Shown here piece after piece: positions 51,958 to 60,053 of a stretch of DNA of 64,000 bases. The stretch covers positions 1 through 64,000 of the forward strand of contig CAZUDB010000009.1 of the NCBI GenBank assembly GCA_964619055.1. Direction: 5' to 3'. Below the pieces are notes generated by a model. It did not search any database, had not been told where the DNA came from, and worked only from the letters and a program-made list of their open reading frames with translations. Both the position numbers and the translations under genes were made by a program. Numbering within the stretch: the first letter of the stretch is position 1; every line of letters begins with the position of its first letter. This stretch comes from CAYVUM01 sp964619055 (GTDB taxonomy: Bacteria > Pseudomonadota > Alphaproteobacteria > Rhodospirillales > Defluviicoccaceae).

Positions 51958-53244
51958 ATGAACGACCTCAAAACCGTCGTTGCCGACGACGCAGCCGGCG
52001 GCCCTCCGAAACTTCTGACCAAAAGTCTCTACAAAGTGTTCGGACCCAACCCGGATGCGGCCATTGAGCTTGCTCAAAAGGGAGCGGCCAAGGACGAGAT
52101 CTTTCGCAAGACATCCAGCGTGGTTGCCGTCAACGACATTACCATGGCCGTGGAAGCGCGCGAGATTTTTGTCGTCATGGGGCTTTCCGGATCGGGCAAA
52201 TCGACGCTGATCCGCTGTCTCAACCGCCTGTTCGATCCGTCATCGGGATCCATCGAAATCGATGGCGAGGACATCGTCGGCGTCGACAACGAAACGTTGC
52301 GCCAAGTGCGCCTGAACAAGATGACCATGGTGTTCCAGCACTTCGCCCTGCTGCCACACCGCTCCGTTGCCGAGAACGTGGAGTACGGCCTGAAGGTGCG
52401 GGGGCTGGACCCTGCGGTCCGGCGTGAGCGGGCCATGGAGGCGCTGACCGTGGTCGGTCTGGACGCCTGGGCCGACTCCTATCCCCACAACCTTTCCGGA
52501 GGCATGCAGCAGCGCGTTGGCCTCGCCCGCGCGCTCGCCGTGGACCCGGAGATCATGCTGATGGACGAGCCGTTCAGCGCCCTCGACCCGTTGATCCGCC
52601 GCGACATGCAGGATGAATTGTTGCGCATTCAGGAGCGATATCAAACGACCATCGTCTTTATCACCCACGATCTTGGAGAGGCTCTACGCCTCGGCAACCA
52701 GGTTGCGATCATGAAAGACGGCCACTTCGTGCAGGTGGGCCGACCGGACGAAATTGTCACCCAGCCGGCCGACGATTACGTCAGCGCCTTCACTCAGGAT
52801 GTGGATCGCGGCCGCGTGTTGTCCGTGGGCTCGATTTTGCGTCCGGTGACGGCATTGCCGCTGGACGGCGCCACCGTCGCCGATGTCCGCCGAAAGTTTC
52901 AGGAGGAGCAGGTGGACGCGATCTACGCCACCGACAACGGTGGCCGCCCGGCGGGGATCGTCCTCGCCAGGGACGTGACGACCCAGGATGACAGCAGCGG
53001 CATCAAGGACCTGCTTCGCAACGACTTTCCGGAGGTGGAGCCGGAGGAGCCGATCTTTGAGGTTTATGAGCGTTGTTCCATGGGCCTGCCCTTAGCTGTT
53101 GTCGATCAGGACCAAGGGCGCTTGTTGGGTGTGGTCACGCCCATTGACATCTTTGCCGCGCTGAACGCGGCCGATCAGGACAACCCCAGCGACGCGGCAC
53201 CGGATATCTCCGCCGGCGCGCCTATTACGGGAGGAGCGGCATGA
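51958..53244 (+). CDS. proV: Glycine betaine/proline ABC transporter ATPase ProV
   Basis: This is a 428-residue ATPase driving uptake of glycine betaine or related osmolytes. It has the ProV N-terminal segment LLTKSLYKVFGPNPDAAIEL, Walker A GLSGSGKST, signature NLSGGMQQRVGLARAL and Walker B MLMDEPFSALDP. A C-terminal CBS pair follows (from TVADVRRKFQEEQVDAIY), which gates the transporter by ionic strength in homologues. The ATG at 51958 has GGGAG five bases upstream and is preferred over a start 33 bases earlier. It overlaps proW (ATGA). Confidence 0.95.
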   Translation: MNDLKTVVADDAAGGPPKLLTKSLYKVFGPNPDAAIELAQKGAAKDEIFRKTSSVVAVNDITMAVEAREIFVVMGLSGSGKSTLIRCLNRLFDPSSGSIEIDGEDIVGVDNETLRQVRLNKMTMVFQHFALLPHRSVAENVEYGLKVRGLDPAVRRERAMEALTVVGLDAWADSYPHNLSGGMQQRVGLARALAVDPEIMLMDEPFSALDPLIRRDMQDELLRIQERYQTTIVFITHDLGEALRLGNQVAIMKDGHFVQVGRPDEIVTQPADDYVSAFTQDVDRGRVLSVGSILRPVTALPLDGATVADVRRKFQEEQVDAIYATDNGGRPAGIVLARDVTTQDDSSGIKDLLRNDFPEVEPEEPIFEVYERCSMGLPLAVVDQDQGRLLGVVTPIDIFAALNAADQDNPSDAAPDISAGAPITGGAA

Positions 53245-54266
53245 GCGACCAGTCCACGACTGAGAGCGGCGGCATAGGCCAGATCCTAGTCGACCTGCCT
53301 GAGTCCTTGAGTTTCTCTTACTATGGCACGATCCCGCTTGATGACGGCATCGACTGGCTGGTCAAGGACTGGCTCGTTCCCAATTTTCGGCCCTTCTTTC
53401 GGGCCCTGCAGTGGCCAGTGGATCAAGTGCTTATTGGCCTCGAAGCGTTTCTCCTCGCTGTCCCATTCATTCTGTTTGTCATCGTGTTCGCGCTGCTGGC
53501 CTGGCGCTTCGCCGGCCGCGGCGTCGCGATCTTTACCGTCATCGCATTGTCTATCAACGACGTTATCGGGGTCTGGGAAGAAACCATGACCACGCTTGCG
53601 ATGATCCTGACTGCTGTCCTGTTTTGCGCCATCGTCGGTATCCCGCTTGGCATCGCCGCCGCCCGCAGCAACACGGTGTCAACCATCGTCCGGCCAATTC
53701 TGGACATCATGCAAACGATCCCGTCGTTCGTTTACCTGGTTCCGATTGTCATGCTGTTCGGCGTCGGCATCGTGCCCGGCGTGATCGCCACGATCATCTT
53801 TGCGTTGCCGCCGATTGTGCGGCTCACCAATCTCGGCATACGCCAGGTCCGGGACGAGATGGTGGAGGCGGGCTTCGCCTTCGGCTCCACCCGACGCCAG
53901 GTGTTGTTCGAGATTCAGATCCCGCTGGCGCTCCGCACGATCATGGCCGGGCTTAATCAGACTTTGATGCTCGCCTTGTCGATGACCGTCATCGCTGCCT
54001 TGATCGGCGCCGGTGGCCTCGGTCTGACGGTCTACACTGGATTGGGCCGGCTTGATGTGGGCGGCGCTACAGTGGGCGGCATCGGCATCGTCCTGATCGC
54101 CATCGTGTTGGACCGCATTACGCAGGCCCTGGGCACGAAACAACCTGATGGGGCACGGCGCACTTTTGCGGGTTTGGCTCGGCAGTGGTTCGGAATCCGA
54201 CTGGGGCGCAACGGAGCGTCCGACCTCAGCAACGGTCGGGTCGACGTTGTGGCCCAAAAACCGTAA
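53241..54266 (+). CDS. proW: Glycine betaine/proline ABC transporter permease ProW
   Basis: This 341-residue inner-membrane permease has an N-terminal amphipathic stretch (DDGIDWLVKDWLVPNFRPFF) and a core of about seven helices containing the coupling motif RQVRDEMVEAGFAFGSTRRQVLFEIQIPLA, noted by its parts EMVEAGFAFGST and IQIPLA. The upstream PSFVYLVPIVMLFGVGIVPG is typical of ProW. It overlaps proV and is followed by proX. Confidence 0.95.
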   Translation: MSDQSTTESGGIGQILVDLPESLSFSYYGTIPLDDGIDWLVKDWLVPNFRPFFRALQWPVDQVLIGLEAFLLAVPFILFVIVFALLAWRFAGRGVAIFTVIALSINDVIGVWEETMTTLAMILTAVLFCAIVGIPLGIAAARSNTVSTIVRPILDIMQTIPSFVYLVPIVMLFGVGIVPGVIATIIFALPPIVRLTNLGIRQVRDEMVEAGFAFGSTRRQVLFEIQIPLALRTIMAGLNQTLMLALSMTVIAALIGAGGLGLTVYTGLGRLDVGGATVGGIGIVLIAIVLDRITQALGTKQPDGARRTFAGLARQWFGIRLGRNGASDLSNGRVDVVAQKP

Positions 54267-54343
54267 TGGTGCTGGCCATGCAAACCATTTATGTCGAATT
54301 GCACACAGGCTCAATAAACCCATTAGCGTACGGGAGACCAACC

Positions 54344-55381
54344 ATGACCCTCAAATCAATGTGCATTACCGGCGGCCTTGCCGCCGCCGTCAGCATCCTG
54401 GCGTCGGCCGGGATCGCCACGGCGGCTGACATGCCCGGCGACGGCAAAACCATCAAGCTCGCCAGGGCCAGTTGGGACACCGGCTGGTTCCAGGCCGCAT
54501 TGTATCAGAAGGCCTTCGAAGCGTTGGGCTACGAGGTCGAAGGACCGACAACGCTGGACAACCCGCCCTTTTATCAGGCTGTCGGCCAGGGTGACGTGGA
54601 TGTCTGGGTCAACGGCTGGTTCCCCCTCCACAATGACTACAAGGATGATTTCGAGCCCGGCGCGAAAGTGATCGGGTACGTTGCCGAGGGTGGCGCGCTC
54701 CAGGGGTACCTCATCGATAAGAAAACCGCAGACGAGCACGGCATTACTAATCTGGAAGACTTCAAGAAGGACGAGGTCAAGAAACTCTTCGACTCCAACG
54801 GCGACGGCAAGGCCGAGTTGGTCGCCTGCCCGCCCGGTTGGGGATGCGAGAAGGTCATCGCCCACCACTTGGACGCCTATGACCTGCGCGACCACGTGGA
54901 GCCCATCAAGGCTGCCTATTCGGCGTCCATGGCTGATGCCATCGGCCGCTACAAGAACGGCGAGTCGATCTTCTTCTACACCTGGACTCCCAACTGGACC
55001 GTCGGTGTTCTGAAGCCCAACGAGGACGTCGTGTGGATCGAGGTGCCGCGTCCGGATCTGCCGGCGGATCAAAAGGAATTGGAAGACAAGACCATCATCG
55101 AAGGCGTGCTCGGCTGCGTCGACAATCCGTGCGAGATGGGCTGGCCCGCCAACGACATTCGCCCCGTGGCGAACGTCGCGTTCTTGGAGGAGAACCCCGC
55201 CGTCGCCAAACTGCTGGAGGTCATGTCCGTGCCGTTGGAGGACATCTTCGTGCAAAACGCCCGGATGAACGCCGGCGCCGATGATCCCGAAGACCTCGTC
55301 CAGGACGCGGAGTTGTGGATTGCCAATAATAAGGATCAATTCGACGCGTGGATCAAGGAGGCCGCTGCCGCAACCAACTGA
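54344..55381 (+). CDS. proX: Glycine betaine/proline-binding periplasmic protein ProX
   Basis: This 345-residue periplasmic receptor has a signal peptide (MTLKSMCITGGLAAAVSI, cleavage after ATAA). Mature features are ARASWDTGWFQAALYQKAF and DVDVWVNGWFPLHND, containing Trp residues expected to form the cation-pi cage, and ACPPGWGCEK, a Cys pair seen in ProX proteins. GGGAG precedes the ATG at 54344; frame upstream of it overlaps proW and is not coding. A strong hairpin terminator ends the operon. Confidence 0.95.
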   Translation: MTLKSMCITGGLAAAVSILASAGIATAADMPGDGKTIKLARASWDTGWFQAALYQKAFEALGYEVEGPTTLDNPPFYQAVGQGDVDVWVNGWFPLHNDYKDDFEPGAKVIGYVAEGGALQGYLIDKKTADEHGITNLEDFKKDEVKKLFDSNGDGKAELVACPPGWGCEKVIAHHLDAYDLRDHVEPIKAAYSASMADAIGRYKNGESIFFYTWTPNWTVGVLKPNEDVVWIEVPRPDLPADQKELEDKTIIEGVLGCVDNPCEMGWPANDIRPVANVAFLEENPAVAKLLEVMSVPLEDIFVQNARMNAGADDPEDLVQDAELWIANNKDQFDAWIKEAAAATN

Positions 55382-55412
55382 GCATTGTGGCAACGCATCG
55401 CTATGACGATCG

Positions 55413-55437
55413 GGGGGCGCCGTGAGGCGCCCCCTTT
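55413..55437 (+). terminator. Intrinsic terminator after proX
   Basis: GGGGGCGCC (55413-55421) and GGCGCCCCC (55426-55434) form a perfect 9-bp GC stem with loop GTGA, followed by TTT. It lies 32 bases after the proX stop and separates proVWX from thrC. The T run is short but the stem is very stable. Confidence 0.8.
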
Positions 55438-55550
55438 AGCGTTCGATCGTGCTTCGCCGTGAGGTTGGTCGGACCGGTTTTTGTTGACATGCGCCCCGAA
55501 GCGGGCCTTCACACACGGGAGTGTTCAAATCGACGGAGCCGATTCCGGCC

Positions 55551-56975
55551 GTGAGGTATGTCAGCACGCGTGGCGAGGGTGCGCCGCTCGCCTTTGACGA
55601 TACGGTTCTTGCGGGTCTCGCCCGCGATGGCGGCCTGTACGTGCCCGAGGCTTGGCCAAAGCTCTCGGGCGATGATCTTGGCGCCCTGTCCGAGCTGGAG
55701 TATCCAGCGCTGGCGGCCCGGATCGTGGCACCCTTTGCCGAGCCGGCCGTGTCGGAACGGGAGCTTCGCACGATCGCCGAGGATGCCTACCGCGGCTTCG
55801 CCCATCCGGACGTGGCACCGTTGGTGCGCCTGGACGACCGCCACCACCTGCTTGAGTTGACCCACGGACCCACGCTCGCATTCAAGGATTATGCGCTGCA
55901 GATCTTGGGGCGGTTGTTCGACTTGGTCTTGGCTCGCCGGCGTGAGCGGCTGACGATCGTGGGCGCCACCTCCGGCGATACCGGCTCGGCGGCCATTGAG
56001 GCCTGCCGTGACCGGGATGCCGTGGATATCTTCGTCCTTCACCCTCACGGCCGAGTTTCGGAAGTGCAGCGCCGGCAGATGACGACGGTGGTCTCACCGA
56101 ATGTTCATAACGTCGCCATCATGGGCACCTTCGACGATTGCCAGGCCTTGGTGAAGGCCATGTTTAATGACCAAACCTTTCGCGATCGCCTGTCGCTTGG
56201 CGCCGTCAACTCCATCAACTGGGCCCGGGTGGTGGCACAGGTGGTCTATTATGTCCACGCCGCCCTGATGCTGAAAGGCGGTCGCCAGGGCGTCAGCTTC
56301 GCCGTGCCCACCGGCAACTTCGGCAATGTGCTCGCTGGCAACGTGGCCGCCCGTCTCGGCGTGCCCATCGAGCGCCTGATCATCGGCTCCAACCGCAACG
56401 ACATTCTGACGCGGTTTTTTGCGTCCGGAACCATGGCGACGGACAGCGTGGTGCCCACAATCAGCCCCAGCATGGATATTCAGGTCTCCAGCAACTTCGA
56501 GCGCCTGCTGTTCGACCTCTATGATCGCGATGGCGCCCAGGTCCGTGACCTGATGGCGGCCTTTCAGCAGAGGGGCACGTTCGCGGTAGACGCCCGGCGA
56601 CTGGCCCAGGCGCGCCATCTATTCGCCGCCTACCGTTTCGACGATGACGAGACGGGGACCATGATCCGGCGCACCTTCGACGAAACAGGCCACATGATCG
56701 ACCCTCATACCGCCGTAGGCCTTCTCGCCGCACACGCCTATGCCGATGGGCCGGAGGGCCGGGATGGCAATGATCCCATCGTGACACTGGCGACGGCCCA
56801 TCCGGCCAAGTTTCCCGATGCGGTCGAGGCCGCCACCGGCGTCCGTCCTCCGCTCCCGGAACGGCTTGCCGACTTGTTCGAGCGGACCGAACATTTTGTC
56901 GTCCTGCCCAATGATTTGGCCGCGATCCAGGACCACGTCTCCCGGACGGCGCGCACGAAACACCAGGCGGCATGA
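55551..56975 (+). CDS. thrC: Threonine synthase
   Basis: ThrC converts O-phosphohomoserine to threonine with pyridoxal phosphate. The 474-residue protein has the invariant N-terminus RYVSTRGEGAPLAFDD, the PLP Lys in GPTLAFKDYALQ near residue 108, ATSGDTGSAAIEA and the phosphate-binding VPTGNFGNVLAGN. The GTG at 55551 gives the family start and has GGAG 12 bases upstream; a GTG 30 bases earlier is possible but has no spaced ribosome site. It overlaps the GFA gene by ATGA. The usual downstream M16 gene lies elsewhere in the window. Confidence 0.96.
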   Translation: MRYVSTRGEGAPLAFDDTVLAGLARDGGLYVPEAWPKLSGDDLGALSELEYPALAARIVAPFAEPAVSERELRTIAEDAYRGFAHPDVAPLVRLDDRHHLLELTHGPTLAFKDYALQILGRLFDLVLARRRERLTIVGATSGDTGSAAIEACRDRDAVDIFVLHPHGRVSEVQRRQMTTVVSPNVHNVAIMGTFDDCQALVKAMFNDQTFRDRLSLGAVNSINWARVVAQVVYYVHAALMLKGGRQGVSFAVPTGNFGNVLAGNVAARLGVPIERLIIGSNRNDILTRFFASGTMATDSVVPTISPSMDIQVSSNFERLLFDLYDRDGAQVRDLMAAFQQRGTFAVDARRLAQARHLFAAYRFDDDETGTMIRRTFDETGHMIDPHTAVGLLAAHAYADGPEGRDGNDPIVTLATAHPAKFPDAVEAATGVRPPLPERLADLFERTEHFVVLPNDLAAIQDHVSRTARTKHQAA

Positions 56976-57409
56976 CCGAACCAAGAGTTTATAGCGGCGG
57001 GTGCCTGTGTGGCGCCATCCGCTACGAAGTGATCGGCCCGCTGCCCCCGGCCTGCCACTGCCATTGCTCGATGTGCCGCAAAGCCAGTGGTGCGGTCGCC
57101 ATGACCTGGATTTCCGTGCCGCGACAGCGCTTTTCCATCATTGCCGGAACGCCCGCCCGCTACGCCTCGTCAGAGCATGCGGAGCGGACTTTTTGCGCCA
57201 CCTGCGGCTCATCGCTTACGTTCTTCACCGATGTGTCGCCCGAGGACGTGGACATCGCGCTTGGCAGCCTGGACGCACCCGAGGATCATCCGGCCGACCG
57301 GCATGTGTTCGTGGACGGGACATTAAAGTGGCTCAGTCTCGACGAACACCTGCCGCACTACGAGGAATGGACCCCGCCTGGCCATGGTCGGCCGTTCAAC
57401 GCCGGTTGA
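56972..57409 (+). CDS. GFA/CENP-V family (Mss4-like) zinc protein
   Basis: This is a 145-residue protein of the GFA family, whose founder is glutathione-dependent formaldehyde-activating enzyme. It has zinc Cys in GGCLCGAIRYEV, CHCHCSMCRKASGA and FCATCGSSL. Most members have no known substrate. It is coupled to thrC by an ATGA overlap; a biochemical link to threonine synthesis is not evident. Confidence 0.93.
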   Translation: MTEPRVYSGGCLCGAIRYEVIGPLPPACHCHCSMCRKASGAVAMTWISVPRQRFSIIAGTPARYASSEHAERTFCATCGSSLTFFTDVSPEDVDIALGSLDAPEDHPADRHVFVDGTLKWLSLDEHLPHYEEWTPPGHGRPFNAG

Positions 57410-57443
57410 ACCCGTCAGTTTGAGAGGAAGACGTCAGGCTTGC

Positions 57444-58019
57444 TCAAGCCGCCTCGACAACCTCGACGGACGGCTCGCTCGCGCCCGTAACGGTTCGGGG
57501 CAGCCGGGTGGCTTGATCGATCGTCGCCCGCGCCAGCTGCGCGTCGGTAAGGCCGCGCGCCCGCGCCAGATCGGCACCACGCAGGTCGGCGTCGGTGAGG
57601 TCCGCCCCCTCAAGGTCCGCACGACCCAGATCCGCGCCATGCAGATCAGCATCGCGCAGGTGCGCACCGCGCAGCTGCGCCCGGCTCAAGTCTGCATCGC
57701 GCAAGTTGGCCCATCGCAGCTCGGCATTGCAGAGATCGGCGCGCGACAATTGCGCACGATGAAGGTCGGCACCCTCCAGGTCGGCGCAACTCAAGCTGGC
57801 CCGCCCCAGATTGGCGCCATGCAAATCCGCATCACGCAAAACCGCGCCGCGCAAATCGATGGTCCGCAGATTGGAGAGCCGGAAATCAGCCCGTTTGCCC
57901 ATCTCCCAGCCGGAGCAGACCCAAACGGCATGGCGTTCGACCTCAGCTTGAATCGTCAAGGCGGACAACCGCCGTTCCGAGCTTGGCTGGCGCATCAACT
58001 TGCCGAGAAAGCTCTTCAT
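57444..58019 (-). CDS. Pentapeptide-repeat protein
   Basis: This 191-residue protein contains 22 uninterrupted pentapeptides of the form A(D/N)LXX (from ADFRL near residue 45 to ADLAR near residue 155), predicting a right-handed quadrilateral beta-helix of five to six coils. The N-terminal 40 residues contain MKSFLGKLMRQ and a short helical part; the C-terminus is loose. Some pentapeptide proteins mimic DNA and protect gyrase (Qnr, MfpA), but most have no known role, and nothing here picks one. The ATG at 58019 sits six bases after GGAGG. It converges on the GFA gene. Confidence 0.93.
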   Translation of the reverse strand: MKSFLGKLMRQPSSERRLSALTIQAEVERHAVWVCSGWEMGKRADFRLSNLRTIDLRGAVLRDADLHGANLGRASLSCADLEGADLHRAQLSRADLCNAELRWANLRDADLSRAQLRGAHLRDADLHGADLGRADLEGADLTDADLRGADLARARGLTDAQLARATIDQATRLPRTVTGASEPSVEVVEAA

Positions 58020-58270
58020 TGCCACCCTCCGTCCGGTCGCAGATTACGAACCAATAACGGCGTGCTCTTACCCAATGGGGGTAATACACAAAACACTTTC
58101 CATCGCAGGTAACATACTACTTAAATTCGTGATCATTGACCAGAAAGACTGAGCGGCGGATTGGGAAATGTTGCCGCCGCTCAAAGGGGTATCCCATCCC
58201 CATGTCATACCATGGCCCCCCTGGACCCGATGGCGGGCGGATGCGTCGTCACGGAGCGGAGGTTAGGGTC

Positions 58271-58651
58271 ATGCAAAACGATCAGCCGGAACCCATCCTG
58301 GACAGCCTGTCTTCCCTTGATTCGCTCGATTCGGTAACCGACGAGGAGATGCAGCCACTCATGGACGATCCTCGATTTCTGGCCGCCGTTTGAACGCTTG
58401 ACGATGGCTACGGAACACTCGGTCTCGCCGGTGAGAACGCCTGCGGCGGGGACCTGTCGTCGATTCCGTCCTATCTCGACCCAGCCCGGTTTCTTGAGGC
58501 TATCAACCGCCTTCTACCAGAGGTATTCCAATCAATGTTGCTTGAGCAAGTCCTCAACCGATGCCAAGCTGGATTTGTCCGGCCACCAGGGCTAAACGAG
58601 GATGTTCCCCATGTGTTTGAGCGGGAGCCGCTCCTTGACATAAACTCATAA
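58271..58651 (+). pseudogene. Small unknown gene split by an in-frame TGA
   Basis: An ATG at 58271 with a well placed GGAGG site opens a frame of 40 codons (begins MQNDQPEPILDSLSSLDSL, ends DDPRFLAAV) stopped by TGA at 58391-58393. The same frame then stays open for 85 more codons to TAA at 58649, without any ATG or GTG near its start. The second part contains YLDPARFLEAINRLLPEVF and LLEQVLNRCQ; its DPARFLEAI echoes DDPRFLAAV just before the TGA. This looks like one protein of about 125 residues broken by a nonsense change, or a recoded TGA. Neither half matches a family I know. If only the first part is made, it is a 40-residue acidic peptide. Confidence 0.45.
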
Positions 58652-58953
58652 TGAATGGACCTTAGGCTCAAGAGAAGAGCAGTCTTCATAAGTAGCCCGA
58701 CGCGCACCTCGCTGGAAAAAGGGCTCGTCGCCAGTCGACCCCAGCCAGGATTTAGCCTGGGCCATGGACTTTCCGTCACGCCTATCCTTGCACTTGTCGC
58801 CGTCTCCCGATAAACCGGCGCGCTAATGGCCGACGGTTCGGCGCCGCCCGCTGGGTCACGGTCCTCCCCGCCGTCGTGCGGGCTCTGCGGCCGTGTCGTT
58901 CGCCCTACAGATCAGCCCCTACCAGAGGTCCGAGAGCCGGGAGATAGGAAACA
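58652..58953. other. 302-base region upstream of ilvC
   Basis: No gene is supported. This stretch lies between the split small gene and ilvC and should hold the ilvC promoter and leader. I looked for a branched-chain-amino-acid leader peptide (runs of Ile, Leu or Val codons) and did not find a convincing one. GGGAGATAGGA just before 58954 is the ilvC ribosome site. Confidence 0.5.
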
Positions 58954-59973
58954 ATGCGCGCCTATTACGATCGCGATGCCGACGTCAATCTTATCAAGGG
59001 CAAGTCCGTGGCCATTGTCGGCTATGGAAGCCAAGGTCATGCCCATGCGCTCAATTTGCGCGACAGCGGCGTGGGCTCCGTCGTCATTGCATTGCGTCCC
59101 GGCTCCGCGTCGGCCGCCAAGGCCGCTGCTGCCGGCTTTGAGGTGATGGACCCGACGGCAGCGGCGTCGAAGGCGGATGTTGTCATGGTCTTGGTCCCGG
59201 ACGAATTGCAGCGTGCCCTCTATGTGGAGCAGCTGGCGCCGAACATGAAAGACGGCGCCGCGCTCGCGTTCGCGCACGGCTTCAACATCCATTTCGGCCT
59301 CATTGAGCCCCGCGCCGACCTGGACGTGTTCATGATCGCACCAAAGGGCCCGGGGCACCTTGTCCGCTCCGAATATGAGCGTGGCGCTGGCGTCCCCGCG
59401 TTGGTTGCGATCCATCGTGACGCCTCCGGGAATGCGCTCGAGATCGCGATGTCGTACGGGTGCGCAATCGGCGCCGGCCGCGCCGGTTTGCTGGAAACGT
59501 CGTTTCGGGAGGAGTGTGAGACGGACCTGTTCGGTGAACAAACGGTGTTGTGCGGCGGCCTATCCGCGCTGATCGTGGCCGGTTACGAGACACTGGTGGA
59601 TGCCGGCTACGCGCCCGAGATGGCTTATTTCGAATGCCTTCACGAAGTGAAGCTGATCGTCGATCTCATGTATGAGGGCGGCATCGCCAACATGCGCTAC
59701 TCCATCTCGAACACTGCGGAGTATGGCGATTACTCCCGCGGCGGGCGCGTGATTACCGACGAAACCCGCGCCGAGATGAAGCGCATCCTGGAGGAGATCC
59801 AGACTGGCCAATTCGCCAAGGAATGGATGCTCGAGAACGCCGCGGGCCAACCCAGCTTCAAAGGCCGGCGGCGGCGGGCGGCCGAGCATCCGATCGAGGA
59901 CGTTGGCGCTCGCCTCCGGGCCATGATGCCGTGGATTGGTGAGAAGCGCCTGGTCGACAAAGCCAAGAATTGA
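58954..59973 (+). CDS. ilvC: Ketol-acid reductoisomerase
   Basis: IlvC carries out the isomerisation and NADPH-dependent reduction in valine, leucine and isoleucine synthesis. The 339-residue length is that of the short class I form. It has VAIVGYGSQGHAHALNLRDSG for NADPH binding, APKGPGHLVRSEYERGAGVP, and the metal-binding FREECETDLFGEQTVLCGG, given by its core ETDLFGEQTVLCGG. The C-terminal AEYGDYSRGGRVI is also typical. ilvBN genes are not in the window. Confidence 0.98.
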   Translation: MRAYYDRDADVNLIKGKSVAIVGYGSQGHAHALNLRDSGVGSVVIALRPGSASAAKAAAAGFEVMDPTAAASKADVVMVLVPDELQRALYVEQLAPNMKDGAALAFAHGFNIHFGLIEPRADLDVFMIAPKGPGHLVRSEYERGAGVPALVAIHRDASGNALEIAMSYGCAIGAGRAGLLETSFREECETDLFGEQTVLCGGLSALIVAGYETLVDAGYAPEMAYFECLHEVKLIVDLMYEGGIANMRYSISNTAEYGDYSRGGRVITDETRAEMKRILEEIQTGQFAKEWMLENAAGQPSFKGRRRRAAEHPIEDVGARLRAMMPWIGEKRLVDKAKN

Positions 59974-60053
59974 CGCTCGTCCTTGATCGCCCGGCCCGGC
60001 GCGTGGTGGCGCGACCGGACCGGCGAAAGGCGGGTTAGAAACGGGTCCGGTCG

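Noticed and set aside
54356..55393. Open frame of 345 codons on the minus strand
   Set aside because: Opposite proX, which has a signal peptide and a binding-protein signature; shadow frame.
58391..58393. Selenocysteine codon
   Set aside because: No selenoprotein family match and no sel genes in the window; kept only as one option for the split gene.
59988..60024. Terminator hairpin between ilvC and the acylase gene
   Set aside because: GC-rich arms pair only imperfectly and there is no T run; not strong enough to list.
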